NCBI GenBank assembly: GCA_016842005.1
Contig: JAENYD010000003.1
Span: forward strand, 1-64,000
Length of the DNA stretch: 64,000 bases
Source: Clostridium thermobutyricum
GTDB taxonomy: Bacteria; Bacillota; Clostridia; Ch29
Direction: 5' to 3'
The notes beneath the pieces are model-generated. The model made no database searches, was not told the DNA's origin, and saw only the letters and a program-made list of their open reading frames with translations. Within the stretch, counting starts at the first letter, position 1; the number at the start of each line of letters is the position of its first letter. Below are positions 8,971 through 16,756 of the stretch, piece after piece. The translations under genes were made by a program, and so were the position numbers.

Positions 8971-9573
8971 TTATCCCCTCACATTTCCAATAAATTTTTT
9001 TATTTTTTCACAGTCTTTATATCCATCGGTTTCAACACCACTGCTCACATCAACAACCACAGGCCGGACAATTTCAATGGCTTTTTTTACATTTTCAGGG
9101 GTAAGGCCGCCTGCTAAAATAACAAACGGATATCTATCCATACTTGAGGCAACACTCCAGTGAAAAGTTTTTCCTGTTCCGCCGTACTGTCCGCGGACAG
9201 ACGTATCTAATAAAAATCCGTCCACATCATATTTCCCCAATTGTTTTAAGCTGGTTACGTCTTTTATTCTGAATGCCTTCCATACCTCATATTCAAAGCT
9301 GTTACAATACTCCGGCGGTTCATCTCCGTGAAACTGCAGTATATCCAGATGGCAATACCGGGCGGTTTCCCTTACTTCACTGGCAGGTGTATTTAAAAAT
9401 ACTCCCACTTTTTTTATGTTCCTGTCCAGTCCCGCAATCAGGCTTTTTGCTTTGTATTTATCAATCCGTCTGTTGCTTTCTGCAAACACGAAACCGGCAT
9501 AATCAGGCTTTAGCTTGTTGACATACAGGATATCCTTCTCCCGCATTAATCCGCATATTTTCACCTTTGTCAA
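8971..9573 (-). CDS. trpF: phosphoribosylanthranilate isomerase
   Basis: This 200-residue TIM-barrel enzyme performs the Amadori rearrangement of phosphoribosylanthranilate. The catalytic cysteine is in the N-terminal VKICGL motif, the general acid Asp is in DGFLLDTS, and [10 protein letters not shown] and VDVSSGVE form the phosphate-binding end. It is separate from TrpC, as in most Firmicutes. Its start overlaps the trpC stop by four bases. Confidence 0.95.
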   Translation of the reverse strand: MTKVKICGLMREKDILYVNKLKPDYAGFVFAESNRRIDKYKAKSLIAGLDRNIKKVGVFLNTPASEVRETARYCHLDILQFHGDEPPEYCNSFEYEVWKAFRIKDVTSLKQLGKYDVDGFLLDTSVRGQYGGTGKTFHWSVASSMDRYPFVILAGGLTPENVKKAIEIVRPVVVDVSSGVETDGYKDCEKIKKFIGNVRG

Positions 9574-10352
9574 TCTGTCTCCCCCCTGAGCTCCCTCAAT
9601 TTGTCATGTATGGATTTTGCTTTCATCAGGCTTTCTCCTATGAGAACCCCTTTCACGCCTGTATCTTCAAGAAATTTCATATCTGCCCTGTTCATTATCC
9701 CGCTTTCACTGATCGCTATCCTGTCTTTAGGTATGAATTGTATTAGCTTTTCTGTTGTTTGGATTGTTGTTTGGAATGTTTTCAGATCCCTGTTATTGAT
9801 ACCTACAATCTCTGCCTCTGTCTCCAATACCGTTTCCAGTTCGGATCTGTCATGCACTTCTACCAGGCACTGCAGCCCGATTTCCTTTGCAATTGCCTGG
9901 AAACGGATTAATTGTTTTTTGGAAAGTATTGCTGCAATCAGTAAAACCGCATCAGCCCCCAGTGCCCTCGATTGATAGATTTGATAGGGGTCAATAATAA
10001 AGTCCTTTCTTAAGATGGGAAGGGAAGTTATATACCTGATATCAGATAAATACTGGTCTTTTCCCTGGAAAAATTTATCTTCGGTCAGTACGGATATTGC
10101 TTCCACTTTATCTTTATCGAAGGCCTTTGCTATGGCAAGGGGGTCAAAATTTTTTTTAATGGTTCCTCCGGAAGGAGATGCTTTTTTTACTTCTGCAATA
10201 ATACTGAGTCTATTTTCCATGTCTATAGATTTTTTAAAGTTTCTTGGGGCTTCACATTTGCCCATTTGCCGGATTAATGCGTCAAGGGGAGTGGTTTTCT
10301 TATCTTCCTCCAGTTTTCTTTTCTTGTATGCCACTATCTTATTTAAAATCAT
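9570..10352 (-). CDS. trpC: indole-3-glycerol phosphate synthase
   Basis: A 260-residue TIM-barrel enzyme forming indole-3-glycerol phosphate from the TrpF product. Conserved EVKKASPSGG, LRKDFIIDPYQI, GINNRDLKTF and ISESGI segments carry the catalytic Lys and Glu residues. It overlaps trpD upstream and trpF downstream by four bases each, so translation of the middle of the operon is tightly coupled. Confidence 0.96.
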   Translation of the reverse strand: MILNKIVAYKKRKLEEDKKTTPLDALIRQMGKCEAPRNFKKSIDMENRLSIIAEVKKASPSGGTIKKNFDPLAIAKAFDKDKVEAISVLTEDKFFQGKDQYLSDIRYITSLPILRKDFIIDPYQIYQSRALGADAVLLIAAILSKKQLIRFQAIAKEIGLQCLVEVHDRSELETVLETEAEIVGINNRDLKTFQTTIQTTEKLIQFIPKDRIAISESGIMNRADMKFLEDTGVKGVLIGESLMKAKSIHDKLRELRGETD

Positions 10353-11368
10353 CCTTTCATCTCCCGGGTCAATTCAATTAATTTATTTAGCTTCTCCAGT
10401 GCAAGGCCGTTATCTATCATTTCTCTGGATTTAGCTATTCCCTCTTCCAATGAGAGGGCCTTTTTCCCCACATATATGGCTGCTCCGGCATTTAACAGAA
10501 CTATGTCCCGCCCGGGACCTTTCTCACCTTTTAGTATGTTTAACATAATGCTTGCATTTTTCCGGGGGTCACCTCCCACTATCTCTGCTTTTTCCGCCAA
10601 CGGTAAGCCAAACTTTCCAGGGTCTATATAGTAGGTATATATTCTATTATCCTTCAGTTCAGCCACCTTTGTCCCGGTTGAGATAGATATCTCGTCCAAT
10701 CCATCCAGACCGTATACAACCATAGCCCTTTCAACCCCCAGCTTTTTCAGAACTCCGGCCATGACTTCTGTAAGGCTTTCATGAAACACCCCAAGCACCT
10801 GACCCTTTACTCCTGCAGGATTTGTTAACGGTCCAAGTAGATTGAATATGGTCCTTACTCCCAATTCCCGCCTTGGACCTATTGCATGTTTCATTGCCCC
10901 GTGGAAACTGGGCGCAAACATAAAACCTATGTTCAGCTGTTCCACACATCTTTGCACCTGCACCGGCTGTAAATCAATATGCATGCCTAATACTTTCAAT
11001 ACATCCGCACTTCCACATTTGCTGGAGACAGAACTGTTTCCGTGTTTTACCACTGCAACCCCGGCAGCCGCTGCCACAAAGGCTGCTGTCGTGGAAATAT
11101 TGAATGTATTTGCCCCGTCTCCTCCGGTACCACAGGTGTCAATCGCATAGGCATTTCTGATGTCTACATTCAATGCCTTGTCCCGCATTACTTTGGCACT
11201 CCCGCTGATTTCCTCCAGGGTTTCTCCTTTCATCCGCAGTGCCGCCAGAAAACCACCTATTTGTGACGGGGTTGCTTTCCCTTCAGTAATAACATTCATG
11301 GCATCTATCATTTCAGCCTCGCTCAAATCCTGGTTTCTAATTACCTTGCCGATGGCGGACTTTAACAT
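10349..11368 (-). CDS. trpD: anthranilate phosphoribosyltransferase
   Basis: The 339-residue enzyme transfers phosphoribose from PRPP to anthranilate. The PRPP-binding GTGGDG loop and the KHGNSSVSSKCGSADVL segment are intact. The ORF track extends to a TTG at 11383. I place the start at the ATG at 11368, because GGAGGG lies eight bases before it and actually overlaps the extended reading. It is the stand-alone form, not fused to TrpG. Confidence 0.95.
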   Translation of the reverse strand: MLKSAIGKVIRNQDLSEAEMIDAMNVITEGKATPSQIGGFLAALRMKGETLEEISGSAKVMRDKALNVDIRNAYAIDTCGTGGDGANTFNISTTAAFVAAAAGVAVVKHGNSSVSSKCGSADVLKVLGMHIDLQPVQVQRCVEQLNIGFMFAPSFHGAMKHAIGPRRELGVRTIFNLLGPLTNPAGVKGQVLGVFHESLTEVMAGVLKKLGVERAMVVYGLDGLDEISISTGTKVAELKDNRIYTYYIDPGKFGLPLAEKAEIVGGDPRKNASIMLNILKGEKGPGRDIVLLNAGAAIYVGKKALSLEEGIAKSREMIDNGLALEKLNKLIELTREMKG

Positions 11369-11386
11369 ATTGCATCCCTCCAATCT

Positions 11387-11950
11387 TTAAAATAAAAGGA
11401 AATTTTTCAGTATCTCTTTCCCGCAGTTTGTAGATATAGACTCCGGGTGAAATTGCACGCCAAATACAGGATATTTTTTGTGCCGTAATCCCATGACTTC
11501 CCCCTCGGGACTTTGAGCCGTGACTTCCAGTTCATCCGGAATAAACCCGCTGTCCACAACCAGAGAGTGATATCTCATCGCCCTTAATGGATTTGCAATT
11601 TTCTTGAACAACCCCCTTTCATTATGATGGATCATAGATGTTTTCCCGTGAAGCAAATATTTGGCATGTATAACACGCCCTCCAAACACTTCTCCTATTA
11701 CCTGATGTCCAAGGCATACTCCAAGGATGGGAACATCCTTTCCAAATACACGCACCACCTCCGGTGAAATCCCTGAGTCCCCGGGATAGCCCGGGCCCGG
11801 GGAAATAATGATGTGGTCAATATCCATCTGTTTTAACTGTTCCAGTGTTACGGCATCATTTCTGTAGACCCGAACATCCGGATTGATTTCCCCGACATAT
11901 TGATAAAGGTTATAGGTGAAAGAATCATAATTATCAATTATTATAATCAA
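11387..11950 (-). CDS. trpG: anthranilate synthase component II (glutamine amidotransferase)
   Basis: This 187-residue class I amidotransferase supplies ammonia from glutamine to TrpE. The nucleophile Cys is in GVCLGHQ, with the catalytic His and Glu in HPESI near the C-terminus, and the N-terminal IIDNYDSFTYNL is typical. In other Firmicutes such a subunit can also serve aminodeoxychorismate synthase (PabA); position between trpE and trpD argues for tryptophan. It overlaps trpE by four bases. Confidence 0.95.
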   Translation of the reverse strand: MIIIIDNYDSFTYNLYQYVGEINPDVRVYRNDAVTLEQLKQMDIDHIIISPGPGYPGDSGISPEVVRVFGKDVPILGVCLGHQVIGEVFGGRVIHAKYLLHGKTSMIHHNERGLFKKIANPLRAMRYHSLVVDSGFIPDELEVTAQSPEGEVMGLRHKKYPVFGVQFHPESISTNCGKEILKNFLLF

Positions 11951-13419
11951 GATATATCCTCCTCCGTTTTTCTTATGGCCTCTATGAGGGCCTGAGCCTT
12001 GTTGAGGGTTTCATAGTATTCATTTTCCGGACGGGAATCGGCTACAATGCCGGCACCTGCCTGCATATAAGCTGTTCCATCCTTGAATATTATCGTTCTT
12101 ATGGCAATGCATGTATCCAGATTTCCATTGAACCCAAGGTACCCTACAGCTCCGGCATATACACCTCTTTTCCTGTTTTCCAGCTGATCGATGATTTCCA
12201 TTGCCCTTATCTTTGGTGCTCCGGATACCGTTCCAGCAGGCAAACAGGATATCAATGCATCGAACATATCGCAATCAGGCCTTATTTCCCCGGTCACATT
12301 TGATACAATATGCATCACATGGGAATATTTTTGAATGTCCATGAACGGATTAACTGTTACCGTTCCAAACTTTGATATTTTTCCTATGTCGTTTCTTGCT
12401 AAATCAACCAGCATCAGGTGTTCCGCCAGTTCCTTCCCGTCTTTCAACAATTCTTCAGCATATTTTTCATCTTCCACAGGGTTTTGTCCCCGGGGTCTTG
12501 TTCCCGCTATCGGGCAAGTCTCTACAATATTTTCCTTCACTTTGACCAGCAGTTCAGGGGACGAACCCACCAGCTGATATTCTCCGAAATCTATATAGTA
12601 CATATAAGGTGAAGGATTGATGTCCCTTAGAGTTCTGTAGACCCGGAATGGATTTGCCTCTGTTTCTACCTGTAACCTTTGTGACAAAACAACCTGATAT
12701 ATATCCCCGTTTTTTATATATTCCTTTGCCCGCAAAACCTTTTGCATATAATCTTCTTTGGTTTCATTGCTCGAATATATCAGCCTTTTCCAACCTCTTC
12801 CCTTGTCTTGCTTCATACTATAATGGCTTTCGGATATTTCTTTCCCCAGGGAATGCAATCTCTCTACTGCCCTTTTATATGAAGCCTTTATGTCACCGGA
12901 TACTGGCATATTTACCACCATTTTTATCTTTTGCCTTGCATGGTCAAATACAATAACTTCTTCGGTGAGCATTAGATTCACCTCCGGCATTTCCATATCA
13001 TCCAGGTTTGTATTTCCTAAATGCTCATGGTTTCTTGTGACATCATATCCTATGTATCCCACCGCCCCTCCCGTAAAATCAGGCATGTCAGATATCCGGG
13101 GTGTTTTATAATCGTTTATTAGCGATTTTACAATTCCCAGCACGCTTCCGGATTTGACATAGGTTTTATCCCTTTGGTGCACAACCACACGGTTACCGTA
13201 ACTTCTGACTGTTATAAACGGATTTCTTCCGATATAAGAATATCTGCCGCATTTATTGCCTGATTCAAGGCTCTCCAGCAAATAACCATTTTTGTCCCTG
13301 CACAGTTTTTTAAACAGAGTAACCGGTGTTTCCATCCCTCCTTCCATTTCCATAAAAACAGGTATCATTCTTGAAGTTTTACCGAGGTCCTTGAACTCTT
13401 CAAAATCTGTATAATTCAT
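11947..13419 (-). CDS. trpE: anthranilate synthase component I
   Basis: The 490-residue chorismate-utilising subunit makes anthranilate with TrpG. The C-terminal catalytic domain carries PIAGTRPRG, SHVMHIVSNVTG and PAGTVSGAPK. The N-terminal LLESLESG matches the LLES motif associated with tryptophan feedback inhibition. The ORF track begins at a GTG at 13434. The ATG at 13419 is preferred because GAGGGGTGG precedes it. It is the first gene of the operon, 24 bp after the second T-box terminator, and is controlled by that leader. Confidence 0.96.
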   Translation of the reverse strand: MNYTDFEEFKDLGKTSRMIPVFMEMEGGMETPVTLFKKLCRDKNGYLLESLESGNKCGRYSYIGRNPFITVRSYGNRVVVHQRDKTYVKSGSVLGIVKSLINDYKTPRISDMPDFTGGAVGYIGYDVTRNHEHLGNTNLDDMEMPEVNLMLTEEVIVFDHARQKIKMVVNMPVSGDIKASYKRAVERLHSLGKEISESHYSMKQDKGRGWKRLIYSSNETKEDYMQKVLRAKEYIKNGDIYQVVLSQRLQVETEANPFRVYRTLRDINPSPYMYYIDFGEYQLVGSSPELLVKVKENIVETCPIAGTRPRGQNPVEDEKYAEELLKDGKELAEHLMLVDLARNDIGKISKFGTVTVNPFMDIQKYSHVMHIVSNVTGEIRPDCDMFDALISCLPAGTVSGAPKIRAMEIIDQLENRKRGVYAGAVGYLGFNGNLDTCIAIRTIIFKDGTAYMQAGAGIVADSRPENEYYETLNKAQALIEAIRKTEEDIS

Positions 13420-13442
13420 GTATCCACCCCTCACCTGTAAAA

Positions 13443-13556
13443 TAAAAAAAGCATTTCATCCCGTAAAACAGGGACGAAATGCTTTGCGTTCCGCGGTGCC
13501 ACCCTCGTTAGATGTAGTACGTCTATAAAATAGGCGACAGGGTTTATATCCGGAAA
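13443..13556 (-). promoter_or_regulatory. second (duplicated) T-box antiterminator/terminator module
   Basis: On the minus strand a second GGTGGCACCGCG T-box motif (13492-13503) is followed by a terminator, GCATTTCGTCCC pairing with GGGATGAAATGC and then a run of seven T residues. Only about 55 nt separate it from the first terminator, too short for a second Stem I. Its sequence resembles the first module from CCGGAT through the terminator arms, so it looks like a local duplication of only the expression platform. Confidence 0.85.
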
Positions 13557-13850
13557 TCAAAAAAACATTTCATCTCCCATAGGACGAAATGTTTGAATTT
13601 CGCGGTGCCACCTATATTAGACAGTATTACTATCCCACTCTTGCAGGTACGGAAATAGATCCGGCTATTTCGATACCCTGTCTCTGTAACGTGAGACTTA
13701 CGGCAAGTGATACTCTCCGGGGATTTCCCACTGCTTCTCATGGAACCATTCGGCAAGCATATCCGGACCGGGCTTTCACTATTCCCGGCTCGCTGTACCT
13801 TCATGTCCTGCTTACTCTTTCCAGTCATAGAATTTAGGAGATATTTTATA
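13557..13850 (-). promoter_or_regulatory. tryptophan T-box riboswitch (Stem I plus first antiterminator/terminator)
   Basis: On the minus strand the leader begins with a Stem I region containing GAGTAAGCAGGA and AGTGAAAG elements. It carries a TGG specifier triplet (13746-13748) in the context GAATGGTTCC. The T-box motif GGTGGCACCGCG lies at 13601-13612. Its terminator is AACATTTCGTCC with GATGAAATGTT and a T run ending near 13557. The Trp specifier agrees with the trp operon downstream: uncharged tRNA-Trp would stabilise the antiterminator and allow transcription. Confidence 0.93.
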
Positions 13851-13852
13851 GA

Positions 13853-13882
13853 ATTATAATACAGGCCGTGCGATCCTGTCAA
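13853..13882 (-). promoter_or_regulatory. sigma-A promoter of the trp operon
   Basis: Read on the minus strand, TTGACA (13877-13882) and TATAAT (13853-13858) are both consensus, separated by 18 bases. They lie immediately upstream of the T-box leader. Confidence 0.85.
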
Positions 13883-13954
13883 TAAAAATTTAATGGGGGA
13901 AATGTAATGCAAATGGAAAAGTGGAAAAATTGAACCAAAAAATTCAATTTGTTA

Positions 13955-13983
13955 TTGACATCTCAATATATATTGCATATAAT
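13955..13983 (+). promoter_or_regulatory. sigma-A promoter of the aro operon leader
   Basis: TTGACA and TATAAT are both perfect consensus with a 17-base spacer. It diverges from the trp promoter 72 bp away and drives the leader peptide region. Confidence 0.9.
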
Positions 13984-14027
13984 ACTAGTAATTTTAGCAG
14001 ACAGTAACAACGGGAAAGGTGATCTTT

Positions 14028-14189
14028 ATGCTGGATCAAATTAGAAAGGGTTGCCAGCTTTATATCTATTATTTTAACTTCTACTGGGGCTATTACTTTT
14101 TTAGCGCTGGTTATTTTGCATGGCAAAAAAATAGATATGAACAACTCTTTCTAAGGAGAGGAATACTACATAAACCGACAGCAATATAA
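14028..14189 (+). CDS. aromatic-rich leader peptide of the aro operon
   Basis: A 53-codon ORF starts at an ATG preceded by AAAGGTGAT, 45 bp after the promoter. Residues 12-32 contain 14 aromatic residues in 21 (YIYYFNFYWGYYFF and then YFAW): seven Tyr, five Phe and two Trp. The remainder is short and basic. A terminator-like hairpin begins 30 nt after the stop, ahead of aroF. This is the classic layout of ribosome-mediated attenuation, with starvation for any aromatic amino acid stalling the ribosome in the run. It is too short for the ORF track. It could also be a small membrane peptide, since the run is hydrophobic, but position and codon content favour a leader. Confidence 0.8.
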   Translation: MLDQIRKGCQLYIYYFNFYWGYYFFSAGYFAWQKNRYEQLFLRRGILHKPTAI

Positions 14190-14219
14190 GCATCATTACG
14201 GCTGTAACACTTTTTCACA

Positions 14220-14249
14220 GGGAGACCCTTAGAAAGGGGTCTCCCTTTT
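14220..14249 (+). terminator. attenuator hairpin between leader peptide and aroF
   Basis: GGGAGACCC and GGGTCTCCC form a perfect 9-bp stem followed by TTTTATAT. A possible alternative pairing uses GCTGT (14201-14205) with ACAG just before the left arm. An upstream ACAGC (14178-14182) could sequester that GCTGT. These alternative pairings are weak, so the antiterminator is not established. Confidence 0.7.
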
Positions 14250-14281
14250 ATATATACAAAAAAATCAAGGAGGCATCTGTC

Positions 14282-15322
14282 ATGGTTATTATTATGAAAC
14301 CGGAAACACCCGAAATAAAAATTGAAAAGATTATACGCAAAATGGAAAGTCTGGGATGCGTGGTTCATGTATCACAGGGGGTAAGGTACTGTATACTGGG
14401 GCTGGTGGGCGATACAAGCCGAATTGACCCCAAACAGATACAGGCAAACGAAAACGTTGACAGGGTTGTACGGGTACAGTATCCCTTTAAACTTGCCAGC
14501 CGGCTTTTTCACCCGGAATATACCGTAGTGCAGGCAGGCAATGTAAAAATCGGAGACGGCAATGTAGTTGTCATGGCCGGTCCCTGTTCGGTGGAAAATG
14601 AGGAGCAGGTGCTGACAATTGCCCGCAGTGTCAAGGAACATGGCGCTCATATCTTAAGAGGGGGTGCATTCAAGCCCAGGACATCTCCATACAGCTTCCA
14701 GGGCCTTGGTGAAGCAGGGCTGAAAATCCTCCGGAAGGCAGGAGAAGAGACAGGGATGCCCATAGTAACAGAGGTTATGTGCCTGGAAACCTTCGATATT
14801 GTTGCAGAATACGCCGATATACTTCAAATAGGCGCCAGGAACATGCAGAATTTTCCCCTGCTGAAGAAAGCCGGCAGGTCGGGTATGCCGGTATTATTGA
14901 AAAGAGGTATGTCGGCAACCATTGAAGAACTCTTAATGGCAGCGGAGTACATTATGTCGGAGGGTAACCCGAATGTGATATTATGTGAAAGGGGGATAAG
15001 GACGTTTGAAAAATATACCAGGAATACCCTGGATTTGAGTGCGATACCGGTTATAAAGGAACTGAGTCACTTACCCATAATAGTGGATCCAAGCCATGCC
15101 TCCGGCAAATGGTCGATGGTGGAACCCCTGGCAAAGGCAGCAGTTGTGGCCGGTGCGGACGGACTGATGATAGAAGTGCATCATCAGCCGGAACTTGCGC
15201 TGTCGGACGGGGACCAGTCCCTCAAACCGGATAAATTTGCCAGGTTAATGGCCAACACAAGAAAAATCTTGGCTGTACTGGACAGGGAGGAACTACTTGT
15301 TACCTATGATATTTTCGATTAA
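14282..15322 (+). CDS. aroF: 3-deoxy-7-phosphoheptulonate (DAHP) synthase, type I beta with N-terminal regulatory domain
   Basis: The 346-residue enzyme condenses phosphoenolpyruvate and erythrose 4-phosphate, the first step to chorismate. Residues 1-80 form the ferredoxin-like regulatory domain found in Thermotoga-type DAHP synthases (IIRKMESLGCVVHVSQG), usually the Tyr/Phe feedback site. The catalytic barrel follows with MAGPCSVE, GGAFKPRTSPYSFQG, QIGARNMQNF, LLKRGM and IVDPSHASG, including metal and substrate ligands. AAGGAGG precedes the ATG. First enzyme of the aroF-aroC-aroA-tyrA-pheA set and therefore the logical target of the leader-peptide attenuator. Confidence 0.95.
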   Translation: MVIIMKPETPEIKIEKIIRKMESLGCVVHVSQGVRYCILGLVGDTSRIDPKQIQANENVDRVVRVQYPFKLASRLFHPEYTVVQAGNVKIGDGNVVVMAGPCSVENEEQVLTIARSVKEHGAHILRGGAFKPRTSPYSFQGLGEAGLKILRKAGEETGMPIVTEVMCLETFDIVAEYADILQIGARNMQNFPLLKKAGRSGMPVLLKRGMSATIEELLMAAEYIMSEGNPNVILCERGIRTFEKYTRNTLDLSAIPVIKELSHLPIIVDPSHASGKWSMVEPLAKAAVVAGADGLMIEVHHQPELALSDGDQSLKPDKFARLMANTRKILAVLDREELLVTYDIFD

Positions 15323-15338
15323 ACCGTATTCGAATTCA

Positions 15339-15470
15339 ATGGATTTGGAGAATGGGGTGGGATACTGGATTATGCCGGCGAAAATGGGAAAAAGATATAT
15401 AAAAAAGAAGCCAAAACAGCGGGCAAAAAGATATGCTGTTAAGGCCGAAAAAATAAGCATTTTTATATAA
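15339..15470 (+). CDS. possible small basic ORF between aroF and aroC
   Basis: An open frame of 43 codons fills the otherwise empty gap after aroF. Its last 32 residues, from the ATG at 15372 that follows GGGGTGGG, are very lysine- and arginine-rich ([15 protein letters not shown]). No family is recognised. The outer ATG at 15339 has no ribosome binding site. AT-rich sequence naturally yields Lys codons, so chance is a real alternative. Confidence 0.25.
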   Translation: MDLENGVGYWIMPAKMGKRYIKKKPKQRAKRYAVKAEKISIFI

Positions 15471-15561
15471 AACATACTGTGACAAAATTATACTAAATAC
15501 TGTTGAGGGAATCAAATTCTTTCCGGTTGTCCGGACAGGAATCAAGATGGGAGGGAAATGG

Positions 15562-16704
15562 ATGCTTAGGTATCTGACGGCAGGAGAGTCTCACGGGAAG
15601 GGTCTTGTAGGAATTCTGGAGGGATTGCCGTCCAATGTGTCTATAGACATCAGGGAGATTGATAAAGACCTGGGACGGAGGCAGAAAGGGTTTGGACGGG
15701 GAAGCCGAATGAAAATAGAAAGGGACAGCATTGAAATCCTGTCCGGTATAAGGGATGGAAAAACCCTGGGAAGTCCCGTATCCTTCATTATCAGAAACAG
15801 GGATTATGCCAACTGGGAAAGCTATATGGATCCCGCAGTGGCTGACCAGCAGTCCAAAAGGATAACAGGACCAAGACCGGGCCATGCAGACCTGGCAGGG
15901 GTCCTGAAGTACGGGTTCTCTGATATCAGGAATGTACTGGAGAGGAGCAGTGCCAGAGAAACGGCCGTGAGGGTGGCCATCGGCAGCATTGCCAGACAGC
16001 TTTTGAAGAATTTTGATATAGGGGTATTCAGTCATGTAACCTCTATAGGTAATGTAACGCTGGAGGAGAGTATCAGGGATACAGGCAGGATAGGAAGGGC
16101 GGATGCATCCGAGGTCCGTTGTGTGGATAAAACGGTGGAAAAACAGATGATACAGGCGATAAATGAAGCAAAAGAAGAAGGAGACTCTCTGGGAGGAATA
16201 TTTGAGATCCATATTACGGGGGTACCTGCAGGATTGGGCAGCTATGTCCAGTGGGACAGAAAACTGGATGCAAAACTGGCCTACGCCTTAATGAGCATCC
16301 AGGGATTCAAGGGCGTCGAAATAGGCTGTGGATTTGATAATGCCCGGAGAAAAGGCAGCAGTGTTCATGATGAAATCTTTTATGACAAAGACGTCGGGTT
16401 TTACCGGAAGACAAACCGGGCGGGAGGAATAGAGGGAGGCATGTCCAATGGAGAGACCATTATTGTCAGATGCGCCATGAAACCCATACCAACTCTGTAC
16501 AAGCCCTTAAGAAGTGTGGATATTGACAGTAAAGAAAGCCTTTGCGCAGCAGTTGAACGAAGTGATACCTGTGCAGTCCCGGCGGCATCGGTGGTGGGAG
16601 AGATGGTTGCCGCTACGGTAATTGCCGGGGAGTTTTTGAGAAAGTTTGGCGGGGATTCCCTTGAGGAGATAAAGAGTCGATGGGAAAGATACATATCGCT
16701 TTAG
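15562..16704 (+). CDS. aroC: chorismate synthase
   Basis: The 380-residue FMN-dependent lyase converts 5-enolpyruvylshikimate 3-phosphate to chorismate. The N-terminal [11 protein letters not shown], the RPGHADLAG and ERSSARETA segments and the [10 protein letters not shown] region carry the FMN and substrate contacts of the family. I start at the ATG at 15562 rather than 15547, because GGAGGG lies before it and the family begins exactly with [12 protein letters not shown]. Followed 52 bp later by aroA. Confidence 0.95.
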   Translation: MLRYLTAGESHGKGLVGILEGLPSNVSIDIREIDKDLGRRQKGFGRGSRMKIERDSIEILSGIRDGKTLGSPVSFIIRNRDYANWESYMDPAVADQQSKRITGPRPGHADLAGVLKYGFSDIRNVLERSSARETAVRVAIGSIARQLLKNFDIGVFSHVTSIGNVTLEESIRDTGRIGRADASEVRCVDKTVEKQMIQAINEAKEEGDSLGGIFEIHITGVPAGLGSYVQWDRKLDAKLAYALMSIQGFKGVEIGCGFDNARRKGSSVHDEIFYDKDVGFYRKTNRAGGIEGGMSNGETIIVRCAMKPIPTLYKPLRSVDIDSKESLCAAVERSDTCAVPAASVVGEMVAATVIAGEFLRKFGGDSLEEIKSRWERYISL

Positions 16705-16756
16705 GGGATGCAGCCGGGAGAAAATTCAGGTATCCTGCCGGGGAGGGGAATACAGT

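Noticed and set aside
13504-13556. A second complete T-box riboswitch
   Set aside because: Only about 50 nt separate the first terminator from the second T-box motif, too little for Stem I with a specifier loop, so it was recorded as a partial duplication.
15493-16212. 239-codon minus-strand ORF
   Set aside because: Antisense shadow of chorismate synthase with no family resemblance.
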